This document shows positions 51,400 through 59,871 of a DNA stretch of 64,000 bases, in pieces. The notes under the pieces were generated by a model, which worked only from the letters and a program-made list of their open reading frames with translations, did not search any database and was not told the origin of the DNA. The position numbers were made by a program, and so were the translations under genes. Each line of letters begins with the position of its first letter. Position 1 is the first letter of the stretch. Source of the DNA: Streptomyces sp. AC550_RSS872 (GTDB taxonomy: Bacteria; Actinomycetota; Actinomycetes; Streptomycetales; Streptomycetaceae); contig NZ_JAGMUL010000057.1 of assembly GCF_019049285.1 (NCBI RefSeq), positions 1-64,000 of the forward strand, written 5' to 3'.

Positions 51400-51768
51400 G
51401 TGCAACTCGAAGCGCACGCCCCGTCCGTACCGCCTTCAGACGTGATCCCCAAGCCCGGCCTCACGGAGGACTCCACCTTGACCCCGCTCACTGCGCTCAC
51501 CGCGCTCGACGACGCCATCGAGAACCTCGGCGTGCCCGTCCCCTGCCGTTCCTACGACCCGGAGGTCTTCTTCGCCGAGTCGCCGGCGGACGTCGAGTAC
51601 GCCAAGTCCCTCTGCCGCACCTGCCCGCTGATGGAGGCCTGCCTCGCCGGCGCCAAGGAGCGGCGTGAGCCCTGGGGCGTCTGGGGTGGCGAGCTGTTCG
51701 TCCAGGGTGTCGTCGTCGCCCGGAAGCGGCCGCGTGGCCGCCCGCGCAAGAACCCGGTCACGGCATGA
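51400..51768 (+). CDS. wblC: WhiB-family regulator WblC (WhiB7)
   Basis: 122-residue Fe-S transcription factor that, with the principal sigma factor, turns on intrinsic resistance to ribosome-targeting antibiotics. The four cluster Cys are C49, C72, C75 and C81 (VPCRSYD, SLCRTCPLMEAC), followed by the turn motif GVWGG (WGVWGG 92-97) and the C-terminal AT-hook RGRPRK (112-117), diagnostic of WhiB7/WblC. GTG 51400, with GAGGAAG 8 bases upstream. In S. coelicolor this is wblC (SCO5190). Stop codon overlaps the next start (ATGA). Confidence 0.95.
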   Translation: MQLEAHAPSVPPSDVIPKPGLTEDSTLTPLTALTALDDAIENLGVPVPCRSYDPEVFFAESPADVEYAKSLCRTCPLMEACLAGAKERREPWGVWGGELFVQGVVVARKRPRGRPRKNPVTA

Positions 51769-52088
51769 ACACCGCAGGAACGATCGACCGCCCCCTCACG
51801 CACGACCCCCAGAAGCAGGCCCCGATGAAGCCGTCCACCTACGAACTCGCAGGCTCCGCGCCTGAAGACTTCACCACCAGTGGCGCGAACGACTCGCGTC
51901 AGAACAGGAACCGAGAGATGCAACTCATCCAAGAAGCCCTGGCACGTGCGCATATGCACGAGCGACAGCACGAGGCCGAGCAGGAACGCCGGGCCATGCG
52001 CCTGGCGACCGCTCGCCGCATGCAGCGCAGGGCCGAGCGTGCCTCGCTGCGCGCCCGCCGTGCGCTCGCCATGGCGGTCATGCAGTAA
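51765..52088 (+). CDS. Small basic helical protein coupled to wblC, 107 aa
   Basis: Overlaps wblC by the ATGA at 51765-51768, so it should be made only when wblC is translated. The first 50 residues are polar and disordered. The rest is a single Arg/Ala/Met-rich helix (LIQEALARAHMHERQHEAEQ, then RMQRRAERASLRARRALAMAV), likely coiled coil or RNA/ribosome-binding. A similar small gene follows wblC in other streptomycetes (recalled). Function unknown; as a wblC-coupled product, a role in ribosome stress is a reasonable guess. A second start, ATG 51825, is possible. Confidence 0.75.
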   Translation: MNTAGTIDRPLTHDPQKQAPMKPSTYELAGSAPEDFTTSGANDSRQNRNREMQLIQEALARAHMHERQHEAEQERRAMRLATARRMQRRAERASLRARRALAMAVMQ

Positions 52089-52138
52089 CCGGCCACACCA
52101 CCAGGTGGCGGCCTCCCGACCCGGGAGGCGGTAGCTCC

Positions 52139-52178
52139 CCGCGGGGGCCGGTCCGTGCGAACGGACCGGCCCCCGCGG
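52139..52178 (+). terminator. Terminator of the wblC operon
   Basis: 18-bp perfect stem (52139-52156 with 52161-52178), loop GCGA, 50 bases after the stop of the coupled gene. No U tract but very stable. Confidence 0.85.
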
Positions 52179-52224
52179 TGCGTTGTGCCCGCTGATCAGC
52201 GAGCGACGGGGGTATCGTCGCCGA

Positions 52225-52434
52225 GTGACGAGTCCTTCCGGAGGCAGTGACAACCGCGGCTCCGCTTCGGAGCCCCAGTCCCTTGTGTGCGCCCGCTGCG
52301 GCACCCGGGCCAACGCCCCACAGCCCACCTGGACCTGCTCCGTGGAGAACGGCACCCGCCACTACATCTGCGACACCTGCTCCCGGAAGAACCTCAGAGC
52401 GATCGAGGGGCGGCTCGACTCGGCCTGGTGGTAG
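52225..52434 (+). CDS. Small zinc-ribbon-like protein, 69 aa
   Basis: GTG 52225 gives 69 residues with CARCGTRA and CDTCSRKN, plus a lone Cys in TWTCSVENG, a probable zinc ribbon. The protein ends with RAIEGRLDSAWW. The motif set resembles small cytosolic zinc-finger proteins of streptomycetes; partner and function are not known. It converges with the ABC1-kinase gene, leaving only 6 bases between the stops, and follows the wblC terminator, so it has its own promoter, not identified. Confidence 0.8.
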   Translation: MTSPSGGSDNRGSASEPQSLVCARCGTRANAPQPTWTCSVENGTRHYICDTCSRKNLRAIEGRLDSAWW

Positions 52435-52440
52435 TCCGGC

Positions 52441-53811
52441 TCAGGCCTCGGCCGCCGACTCCTCCTCGTCCGTCATCTCCTCCGGAACGAACCCCGGAAG
52501 CCACTCCTCCAGTTCCTCGCGCAGCCGCACGGTCGCGCCCAGCTGGCACAGCACGCCGATCGTGCTCAACGTCACCCGATGGATCAGGAGGTACGCCGGG
52601 GGCAGGTTGAGCTGTTTGCCCAGTTGGTAGGCGGGGGAGCGGGGGTCGGCCACGCGGGCGGCCTGGCTGCGCATCCAGCCGCGGGTGAAGGTGAACTCGT
52701 CGACCTGGGCCGGTTCGATGATCGGCAGGAGGTAGTCGAGGACGGCGTCGGGCTCCAGGTCGATGGACTCCTTGACGAAGCCCTCGGTGCAGAGAAGGTG
52801 GTAGACGGCGTCCGCTTCGCCGTCCAGGGTCATGCGCAGCGACTCACCGATGGGGGTCGGCAGGCCGCCCGGAAGTCGGTCGACCGTGCCGAAGTCCAGG
52901 ACGCCCAGCCGCCAGTCGTCCGGACCTTCGGGGCCGCCCGGCAGAAGGCGGAAGTTGCCCGGGTGCGGGTCGGCGTGCAGGAGGCCGGTGCGGGCCGGGC
53001 CGGAGAAGAGGAAGCGGGCCAGGAGCTGACCGGCGCGGTTGCGCTGCTCCTCGGTACCGTCCGAGATCACCTCCGAGAGCGGGATGCCGTCGATCCACTC
53101 CGTGACCAGGACCTGATCGCACTGCTGGACCACGGCCGGTACGACGACGTCCGGATCGTCGGCGAACTCCTCCGCGTGCGCCTGCTGAGCCTGCGCCTCC
53201 AGGGCGTAGTCCAGTTCCTCGGAGACCCGGTCCTTGAGCTCCGCGATCAGCGGCTTGACGTCCATGCCGGGAATCAGCGGGCCCAGCAGTCGGGCGAAGC
53301 GGCTCAATTGGTTCAGGTCGGACAGCAGGGCCTCGCCGGCTCCCGGGTACTGGACCTTGACCGCCACCTCACGGCCGTCGTGCCACACGCCCCGATGCAC
53401 CTGGCCGATCGACGCCGCCGCGGCGGGCTTGTCCTCGAATTCCAGGAACAGGTCGTGCCAGTCCTCGCCGAGCCGCTCCGCCAGCACCGCGTGCACAGTG
53501 CGCGTCGGCATCGGGGGCGCCGCCTCCTGCAACTTGGTGAGCGCTGCCCGGTAAGGGCCGGCGACCTCCTCGGGCAGAGCCGACTCGAAGACGGACAGGG
53601 CCTGGCCGAACTTCATCGCGCCGCCCTTGAGCTCGCCGAGCACCTTGAACAGCTGCTCTGCGGTGCGTTGCTGCAGCTCGCGGCCGACGATCTCCGCGGA
53701 CTCGCCGACGATCCGCTTGCCGAGGCCCCAGGTCGCTCGCCCGGCGAAGCCGAGCGGAAGCGCGGCGAGCTTGGCGGTACGGGTGACCGCCTTGCGGGGA
53801 AGATCAGACAT
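52441..53811 (-). CDS. ABC1/UbiB/AarF-family atypical kinase
   Basis: 456-residue protein of the ABC1 (UbiB/ADCK) family. The family-specific KxGQ motif is MKFGQALSVFE (about 110-120), the Ala-rich loop is FEDKPAAAASIGQVHRG and the lysine is in VAVKVQYPG; catalytic region HADPHPGNFRLLP and metal-binding DFGTVDRL. Related proteins bind ATP and support isoprenoid quinone lipid biosynthesis; the mycobacterial neighbour of whiB7 is the same family (Rv3197). ATG 53811 with GGAGGG. Its first 8 bases overlap the end of the ThiF-like gene, so the pair is coupled. Confidence 0.92.
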   Translation of the reverse strand: MSDLPRKAVTRTAKLAALPLGFAGRATWGLGKRIVGESAEIVGRELQQRTAEQLFKVLGELKGGAMKFGQALSVFESALPEEVAGPYRAALTKLQEAAPPMPTRTVHAVLAERLGEDWHDLFLEFEDKPAAAASIGQVHRGVWHDGREVAVKVQYPGAGEALLSDLNQLSRFARLLGPLIPGMDVKPLIAELKDRVSEELDYALEAQAQQAHAEEFADDPDVVVPAVVQQCDQVLVTEWIDGIPLSEVISDGTEEQRNRAGQLLARFLFSGPARTGLLHADPHPGNFRLLPGGPEGPDDWRLGVLDFGTVDRLPGGLPTPIGESLRMTLDGEADAVYHLLCTEGFVKESIDLEPDAVLDYLLPIIEPAQVDEFTFTRGWMRSQAARVADPRSPAYQLGKQLNLPPAYLLIHRVTLSTIGVLCQLGATVRLREELEEWLPGFVPEEMTDEEESAAEA

Positions 53812-55078
53812 GCGCCCTCCAGGTCCCAGCCAGCCGCTCCGCGTCTGCCTTACGGCGCAACTCCTTCGACGGCCCTTGCTCCGCCATTGTCTCGTGTGAC
53901 CCCTCGTCCTCGGAGGGGTGTTCTCCCTCACCTTTCTCCGTGGCGCCGCAGGGACATGCGGGATGTGCCCACACGGGTCGGGCGTGCCAGCTGAGACCGG
54001 GCAGTGACACCTCCCAGCGTGCACCCGCGCTCGACGGAACCCGGCCGTCCAGGAACACGAGGGCGTGCGCGGCGGCCAGCCCGGCCACCGTGGTGGCCAG
54101 GGTGAGATCGCAGGGCCGCACCTGGCGGGCCCTGCCCAAGCCCGAGCGCCACTGCGCGGCCAGGCGAGGCCAGACCGGGTCCCGGTCGGTGCGCCCCTCT
54201 TGGAGACAGCCGGCGCAGCCGGTCTCGCCGGGCAGGACGAAGGGGCCGACCACGCCGGTTCCCTCCACGACGCCGGCGTACAGATGGGGCGTACCGGAAG
54301 AGATGAGGGGCTCGGCGGCGGACGGGGCGGGGGCGTGCACCGCGACGTCGTCCCTCGGCGCGATGATCACCAGCGAGTGGCCTGTGTCGTCCGGGTCGCG
54401 CGGTGACTGGGAGCTACGGCGTGGCGGGCGGTCCGGTGCGCAGCGGCGAGCGGCCCGCCGCGCCGCCTCGTCCCTGCGCTCGCCGACCGCCTCCGCAGGC
54501 AGTCCGCCCGGCGCCACGTCCCCCGGCTCGACACGGCCGACGTCCCGTACGTCGACCTCGCCGACCCCGGCGCCCGACAGCAGCGAGGCCACCATCGAAC
54601 CCACCCGGCCGGCCCCCCTCACCTGCACGCGCAGTGAGCGGCGGGCGGCCAGTCGGCTCATCGCCTCGCCCGGCTCGGACGTGGTCAGCGACAGGGAGGC
54701 CAGATCGGGGCGCAGCCGGTCCAGGACATCCTCCTTGCGTCGCAGTGCGTCGGCGGCCGGGCCGCCGCCCTTCGTGTCGTCGAGGAGTCCCGCCCCTGCC
54801 AGTCGCCGCACCAGCCCCTCGACATGACCGTCCGGCAGATCCATCCGGCGAGCCTCTTCACGCAGCAACTCCAGCCCGCGGGTGCCGTTGAGCAGATCGA
54901 GGAAGCTGCCCGTCGCCGTGTCCATCGGACCCAGCGTCAGTGCGTGTGCCGGAGTCATCCCGAACTGCACGGTGTTGAGATCCCGCCAACCTCGCCGGAG
55001 CGCGGGCTTCAGCAGCGGAGCCACCGGTACCGCCGCGTCTTCCGAAGCCTCTGAAACCGTCGAAACCGTCGCTTGCAT
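53804..55078 (-). CDS. ThiF/E1-like protein (degenerate), 424 aa
   Basis: A ThiF-family-like protein. An N-terminal wing (about 1-140, LRRGWRDLNTVQFGMTPAHA, LDLLNGTRGLELL) resembles the leader-binding part of TOMM cyclodehydratase partners. A Rossmann segment VRGAGRVGSMVASLLSGAGV (starting near residue 150) and zinc-like CxxC pairs (GCAGCLQ and CPCG) support E1 ancestry, but the arginine finger and R..N motifs of an active adenylyltransferase are not obvious. ATG 55078 is preferred; upstream codons to 55315 are unlikely. No lantibiotic or precursor gene is nearby, so the partner is unknown. Confidence 0.75.
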   Translation of the reverse strand: MQATVSTVSEASEDAAVPVAPLLKPALRRGWRDLNTVQFGMTPAHALTLGPMDTATGSFLDLLNGTRGLELLREEARRMDLPDGHVEGLVRRLAGAGLLDDTKGGGPAADALRRKEDVLDRLRPDLASLSLTTSEPGEAMSRLAARRSLRVQVRGAGRVGSMVASLLSGAGVGEVDVRDVGRVEPGDVAPGGLPAEAVGERRDEAARRAARRCAPDRPPRRSSQSPRDPDDTGHSLVIIAPRDDVAVHAPAPSAAEPLISSGTPHLYAGVVEGTGVVGPFVLPGETGCAGCLQEGRTDRDPVWPRLAAQWRSGLGRARQVRPCDLTLATTVAGLAAAHALVFLDGRVPSSAGARWEVSLPGLSWHARPVWAHPACPCGATEKGEGEHPSEDEGSHETMAEQGPSKELRRKADAERLAGTWRAHV

Positions 55079-55299
55079 GAACAGGCCCCCGTAGCCCTCG
55101 TGGAACATCCCCGTGTGCCGGTGGAGCTCGGTCGCAGCTTCGCCGGTGACTGCCAGCATGCCCCGACGCGGCGCCTGGCGCCGAAAGTTGTCCACAGGCG
55201 GTGGATATTCGTCGTACAAATCAAACGCATGGTGGGGGATCGGCATCGAACCGTCCCGGAGTCGGGACTTCCCCCATGTGCAGCGGGTAACGTCGGGGC

Positions 55300-55896
55300 G
55301 TGTCCGCCGACCCACTGAACCGCGCCGGAACGCCGCAGCGCCGTACGACGAGCCCGCCGTCGAGCGGCTCGGGAGCGAGCGCGATCGAGGTCCGCAGGAG
55401 CGCCCGCCGCCGCCGGACGGTCTCGGCTTACCGCGAGGGCGACCGCACCGTCGTGCTCATCCCCGCCCGGATGTCCGAGGCCGAGGAGCAGCGCTGGGTG
55501 AACGTGATGCTCGACAAGCTGGCCGCCCAGGAGAGCAAGCGGGTCCTCGGTGACGCCGAACTGGCCGAGCGTGCCGAGCGGCTGTCGGAACAGTACTTCG
55601 GCGGCCGTGCCAGGCCCAGCTCGGTCCGCTGGGTCACCAACCAGAACACACGCTGGGGCTCGTGCACCCCGACCGAGGGCAGCATCCGTCTTTCGCACCG
55701 GTTGCAGGGCATGCCCGAGTACGTCCTCGACTACGTCCTCCTGCACGAGCTGGCGCATCTCCTGGTGCCCGGTCACGGGCCCCGCTTCTGGCGGCTGCTG
55801 GAGGCGTATCCGCGCACCGAGCGGGCGAAGGGCTACCTCGAAGGCGTCGTCGCCGCCGAGCGGCTTCCCCATCTGCCCGGCGCGCGCGACGAATGA
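55300..55896 (+). CDS. YgjP-like zinc metallopeptidase (M48-related)
   Basis: 198-residue protein with the YgjP/DUF45 domain. Zinc motif HELAH at 149-153 with further His in VPGHGPRFW (159), and the family box WGSCTPTEGSIRLS (119-132) ahead of it. The first 40 residues are Ser/Arg-rich and disordered. GTG 55300, divergent from the ThiF-like gene. The family's substrate is not established in actinobacteria. It ends with a short gap before the TerD-type gene; no terminator seen. Confidence 0.88.
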   Translation: MSADPLNRAGTPQRRTTSPPSSGSGASAIEVRRSARRRRTVSAYREGDRTVVLIPARMSEAEEQRWVNVMLDKLAAQESKRVLGDAELAERAERLSEQYFGGRARPSSVRWVTNQNTRWGSCTPTEGSIRLSHRLQGMPEYVLDYVLLHELAHLLVPGHGPRFWRLLEAYPRTERAKGYLEGVVAAERLPHLPGARDE

Positions 55897-56072
55897 CTCG
55901 CCTCGCACTCTGACCGCTCCCCGACGGCGCTCTGAATCTCCTGGAAGTGGTCCTTCCGCTTCGGTCGGGCCAGGGTTGTGTACCGGGTCTGTACCGGCTT
56001 CGCTCGATGTCCGAGTTTGCAGTTAGCCTGGCGCGACGCACTCGCATTCGGGATGGGGGACGGTCGTTACGC

Positions 56073-57827
56073 ATGGCCAGGGAATTCCAACGCGGCCACA
56101 AGGCCAGGATCAGTGACCTCACCACGGGCACAGATCTGTACGTAGGTGTACAGATCACCGCTCCAGGGCTGACCTTCGACATCAGCTGCTTCGGTCTCGA
56201 CGCCGACGAACGGCTTTCGGACGACCGCTACTTCGTCTTCTTCAACCAGCCGAAGTCTCCTGAGGAGTCCATCCAGCTCCTCGGCGCTCAGGCCGGCGAC
56301 ACGGAGTCCTTCCGGATCACGCTCGACAAGATCCCTCCGCAGATCCAGAAGCTGTCCTTCACGGCGACGATCGACGGCGCCGGACAGATGTCGCAGGTCA
56401 ACCCCGGATACATTCGCATCGTCGCGGGCGGCGAGGAGGTGGCCCGGTACGCCTTCAGTGGCTCGGAGTTCTCCACCGAACGCGCCGTGATGCTGGGCGA
56501 CTTCTACCTCAAGGACGTCTGGCGGTTCGCCGCGGTCGGCCAGGGCTTCGACGGCGGTCTGGAGGCCCTGCTGAGGAACTTCGGCGGCGAGGTCGCCGAA
56601 GAGGAGACGCCTGCCGCCGCGCCGCAGCCGCAGCAGGCTCAGGCAGGTGCGGCCCCTGGCTTCGCACCGCCCGCCCAGGCCGCCGCTCCGCCCGCGTTCG
56701 GCGCCCCGGCCGGGGCGCCTGCCCCTGCTCCCGCCCCGCAGCCCGCCGCCCCGGCGCCCGCGCCCGCCCCGGCCGCGCAGGGATTCGCACCCCCGCCGGG
56801 GGCCACACCGCCGCCACCCGCCCCGGCGCCCTCGGTACACGCGCAGCCGACCATCGTCGCGCCCATGACGCCCCCCGGCGGCTCCCCGCCGCCACCCGCC
56901 CCGGCGCCCGCGCCCTACGGCCAGCCGAACCAGCAGCCGTACGGCCAGCCCACCGCGCCGCCGCCTCCGGGCTACGGTTACCCCCAGGCGCCCCAAGCAC
57001 CGCAGGCGCCGCAGGCTCCCGCACCGCCGCCCGGTTACGGCCAGCCGACCCCGCCTCCGGGCTACGGCCAGCAGCCCCCCTACGGGCAGGTCCCGGGCCA
57101 GCAGGCGCCGTACGGAGCCTCGCAGGGTGCGCCTCAGGGCGCTCCTCAAGGCGCCGCCCCCCAGGGTCCCGGCGTGGCCGCGGCTCTCCAGCAGTTCAAG
57201 GAGACGCCCACCGGCCAGCGCTGGACGCAGCAGAACAAGAAGCTGGTCCGCGTCGACCTCGGCGTCGGTGGCCAGCCCGTGCTCGCCCGGCAGGGCAGCA
57301 TGGTGCTCTACCAGGGCAAGGTCGACTTCAGCTACAAGGGCGCCGGCTTCTCCGGCCGGATCGTGGGCAACGCGACCGGCCAGGAGATGCAGCTGATGCG
57401 CTGTACCGGCCAGGGGCAGGTGTTCCTCGCTGAGAACTCCACGATGCTGCACCCGATCGAGCTCCAGGGCGACGGCATCTGCGTCTCCGCCGAGAACGTC
57501 CTCGCCTTCGACGAGAGCCTCCAGTACGAGGTCCGTCGCATCGAGGGGCACGGCATCCCCGGCGGCGCGCTGTTCACGATGCAGTTCACCGGCACCGGCA
57601 CGATCGTGGTGAAGACGCACGGCACGCCCGTGGTCCTCCCGGTCACACCCACGACGTTCGCCGATGCCAACGCCGTGGTCGCCTGGTCGTCCGCGGCCCA
57701 GGTGATCGTCTCCAGCCAGGTACGCATGCGTCGCAACGCCTACCCCGGCGACACCGGAGAGAGCGTCAACCTCCAGTTCCGGGCCGCTCCCGGCAACTTC
57801 ATCGTCGTCCAGCCGTACGAGATCTGA
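56073..57827 (+). CDS. TerD-domain / AIM24-domain fusion protein
   Basis: 584 residues. The N-terminal 175 residues are a TerD (tellurite-resistance, Ca-binding) domain: GTDLYVGVQITAPGLTFDIS, CFGLDADERLSDDRYFVFF, SQVNPGYIRIV, with the acidic loop DADERLSDD. A roughly 200-residue Pro/Ala/Gln-rich linker (repeated PPPGYGQP) follows, then an AIM24 (DUF124) beta-barrel domain (about 385-584; QNKKLVRVDLGVGGQPVLARQ in pieces, VFLAENSTMLHPIELQGDG, GTIVVKTHGTP). ATG 56073. TerD proteins act in chemical stress and exocytosis-like membrane systems; AIM24 in actinobacteria is uncharacterised. Confidence 0.9.
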   Translation: MAREFQRGHKARISDLTTGTDLYVGVQITAPGLTFDISCFGLDADERLSDDRYFVFFNQPKSPEESIQLLGAQAGDTESFRITLDKIPPQIQKLSFTATIDGAGQMSQVNPGYIRIVAGGEEVARYAFSGSEFSTERAVMLGDFYLKDVWRFAAVGQGFDGGLEALLRNFGGEVAEEETPAAAPQPQQAQAGAAPGFAPPAQAAAPPAFGAPAGAPAPAPAPQPAAPAPAPAPAAQGFAPPPGATPPPPAPAPSVHAQPTIVAPMTPPGGSPPPPAPAPAPYGQPNQQPYGQPTAPPPPGYGYPQAPQAPQAPQAPAPPPGYGQPTPPPGYGQQPPYGQVPGQQAPYGASQGAPQGAPQGAAPQGPGVAAALQQFKETPTGQRWTQQNKKLVRVDLGVGGQPVLARQGSMVLYQGKVDFSYKGAGFSGRIVGNATGQEMQLMRCTGQGQVFLAENSTMLHPIELQGDGICVSAENVLAFDESLQYEVRRIEGHGIPGGALFTMQFTGTGTIVVKTHGTPVVLPVTPTTFADANAVVAWSSAAQVIVSSQVRMRRNAYPGDTGESVNLQFRAAPGNFIVVQPYEI

Positions 57828-57838
57828 GGGAGCCCGTC

Positions 57839-58519
57839 ATGAACCAGCCACTCGCGGGCTTCGCCCCCGCACCCGTCTCCGCCCGCATGGAGAACCACGG
57901 CAAGCACATGGCGAAGATCGCCATGCAGACCGGCAACGACCTCTTCGCGCGCGTGGGCTCGATGGTCGCCTACGAGGGCTTCGTCCAGTACGAGCCCAAC
58001 CCGCCGGCCGTCCGCCAGATCGCCAAGGACTGGATGACCGGCGAGGGCGCGCCCCTGATGAAGTGCACCGGCGACGGACTGCTCTACCTCGCCGACTACG
58101 GCGCCAACGTCGTCGTCATCAACCTCAACGGCGACGGCATCTCCGTCAACGCCACCAACCTGCTCGCCTTCGACGCGCATCTGACGTGGGGCGTCGAGCG
58201 GGTGAAGGGCCTGGCGAAGTTCGCCGGACAGGGCCTGTGGAACACCAAGATCTCCGGGCAGGGCTGGGTCGCGCTGACCTCCCGGGGCAAGCCGATCGTC
58301 GTCGACTGCGGCGGTGGCGAGGACGAGACGTACGTCGACCCGGACGCGCTCGTCGCCTGGTCGCCCAACCTCAAGGTGAAGGGCAAGCGCAGCTTCAAGG
58401 CACAGTCGCTGATCGGCCGGGGCAGCGGCGAGGCCTACCAGATGGCCTTCTCCGGCCAGGGCATCGTCGTCGTCCAGCCCAGCGAGGACAGCACCGACCG
58501 TCTCCGGGTCCGGGGCTGA
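57839..58519 (+). CDS. AIM24-family protein, 226 aa
   Basis: Stand-alone AIM24 (DUF124) beta-rich protein. Shared features with the fusion upstream: MVAYEGFVQYEPNP, LLYLADYGANVVVINLNGDG, GQGWVALTSRGKP, VAWSPNLKVKGKR and IVVVQPSED at the end. ATG 57839, 11 bases after the fusion gene's stop, so one operon. Whether it binds lipids, as eukaryotic AIM24 relates to the inner mitochondrial membrane, is not known. No signal peptide. Confidence 0.9.
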   Translation: MNQPLAGFAPAPVSARMENHGKHMAKIAMQTGNDLFARVGSMVAYEGFVQYEPNPPAVRQIAKDWMTGEGAPLMKCTGDGLLYLADYGANVVVINLNGDGISVNATNLLAFDAHLTWGVERVKGLAKFAGQGLWNTKISGQGWVALTSRGKPIVVDCGGGEDETYVDPDALVAWSPNLKVKGKRSFKAQSLIGRGSGEAYQMAFSGQGIVVVQPSEDSTDRLRVRG

Positions 58520-58536
58520 GGGGGAGCCAGAACGCC

Positions 58537-59292
58537 ATGCAGAGTCCGCTTTTCGCCTACAACGACCAGCAGACCCAGGACCGCTGGAGCCTGCAGAACA
58601 AGCAGATGCTCCGCGTCGCCCTGGAAGGCCACGACGACATCCTCGCCCGCAAGGGCACGATGGTCGCCTACCAGGGCCTGGTCGAGTTCGACGCCGAATA
58701 CCAGAGCAACCAGCAGGGACGCGCGCGTGCCCACACCGGTGAGGGCCTCGACCTCATGCGCTGCCACGGGCAGGGCACGGTCTACCTCGCCAACCTCAAG
58801 CAGCACGTGCACCTGGTGGACGTGGAGCAGGACGGGCTGACCGTCGACAGCAGCTATGTGCTGGCGATGGACTCCTCGCTGCACCACGAGGCCATCGCCG
58901 TGGACAGCCTCTACGGCATCTCCGGCTCCGGGAAGTACCAGCTCAACATCACCGGGCGTGGCAAGGTCGCCCTGATGACCTCGGGCATGCCGCTGATGAT
59001 GCAGGTGACGCCCGACAAATACGTCAACTGCGACGCCGACGCGATCGTCGCCTGGTCGACGAGCCTGCGCGTGCAGATGCAGTCCCAGACGCACTCCTCC
59101 GGGGTGTGGCGGCGCCGTGGCAACACCGGGGAGGGCTGGGAGCTCAGCTTCATGGGCAGCGGCTACGCGATCGTGCAGCCCAGCGAGCTGCTGCCGCCGC
59201 AGAACGCCCAGATCGGCTCCGGCCTCGCCGCGCAGTACGGCATGGGTCAGCAGGGCGCCCGGGGACAGAACCAGGGCAACGTCTGGAGCTGA
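58537..59292 (+). CDS. AIM24-family protein, 251 aa
   Basis: Third AIM24-domain product of the operon: MVAYQGLVEFDAEYQSN, GQGTVYLANLKQHVHLVDVE, YQLNITGRGKVALMTSG, VAWSTSLRVQMQSQTHS, YAIVQPSELLPPQ. ATG 58537 with GGGGGAG-type site (gaggggg) 10-14 bases upstream. A Gly/Gln-rich tail ends the protein. The three paralogues are diverged (roughly one third alike by eye), which suggests hetero-oligomers rather than recent duplication. Followed by an 18-bp terminator. Confidence 0.9.
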   Translation: MQSPLFAYNDQQTQDRWSLQNKQMLRVALEGHDDILARKGTMVAYQGLVEFDAEYQSNQQGRARAHTGEGLDLMRCHGQGTVYLANLKQHVHLVDVEQDGLTVDSSYVLAMDSSLHHEAIAVDSLYGISGSGKYQLNITGRGKVALMTSGMPLMMQVTPDKYVNCDADAIVAWSTSLRVQMQSQTHSSGVWRRRGNTGEGWELSFMGSGYAIVQPSELLPPQNAQIGSGLAAQYGMGQQGARGQNQGNVWS

Positions 59293-59306
59293 CGTCCGGG
59301 AAACAG

Positions 59307-59344
59307 GCGTAAGGGGCGACCGCCACGGCGGTCGCCCCTTACGC
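59307..59344. terminator. Terminator shared by the AIM24 operon and Nudix gene
   Basis: About 17-18-bp stem (59307-59324 with 59327-59344), between convergent genes ending at 59292 and 59356. Confidence 0.85.
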
Positions 59345-59355
59345 ATGCCCGAAGG

Positions 59356-59871
59356 TCACAGCCTCGCTCGCGTCGCCTCCAGCAGGCGTACGACCGACTC
59401 GTCGGCGACGTCCGCCACCTCGTCGTAGGCGAACCAGCGCAGGTCGAGCGACTCGTCGCTGATGGCTTCCACGGCGCCTGCCGGGGCGAGCGCCGCGTAC
59501 TGGACGTCGAGGTGCCAGGCGCACGGCGTGTGATGGCGGTCCAGGCGCACCGGGCCGCCGGGCAGCAGCGTCAGTCCCGCGATGCCCGATTCCTCGGTCC
59601 CCTCACGCAGGGCGGCCGCCGCCAGCGTGTCGTCGGCCGGCTCACAGTGGCCGCCCATCTGGAGCCACATGCGCAGCTTCCTGTGGAGCGTGAGCAGCAC
59701 CCGCTCGCTCGACGGGTCGACGACCAGGGCACTCGCCGTGATGTGCCCGTCGCCGCACGCCTTCCACATGCCGTCCCGGTGGGTCTCCAGGTGCTCCAGG
59801 TACGTCCGGCGCAGCTCTTCCTGGTCCTCGTACCCCTTGAGTACGAGGACCGCGTCGTCGTACAGGCTCAC
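59356..59871 (-). CDS. Nudix hydrolase, 171 aa
   Basis: Nudix-fold pyrophosphohydrolase. The Nudix box begins GGHCEPADDTLAAAALREGTEE (GGHCEPADDTLAAAAL and REGTEESGI), standard except for a Cys in the first loop. An N-terminal segment (VLKGYEDQEELRRTYLEHLE) precedes it. GTG 59871 overlaps the zincin gene stop in GTGA. Such small Nudix enzymes sanitise oxidised nucleotides or clip dinucleotide sugars; the substrate is not deducible. Confidence 0.88.
   Translation of the reverse strand: MSLYDDAVLVLKGYEDQEELRRTYLEHLETHRDGMWKACGDGHITASALVVDPSSERVLLTLHRKLRMWLQMGGHCEPADDTLAAAALREGTEESGIAGLTLLPGGPVRLDRHHTPCAWHLDVQYAALAPAGAVEAISDESLDLRWFAYDEVADVADESVVRLLEATRARL

Noticed and set aside
53804..55078. 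RiPP biosynthetic cluster based on the ThiF-like gene
   Set aside because: No precursor-like short gene, YcaO or transporter nearby.
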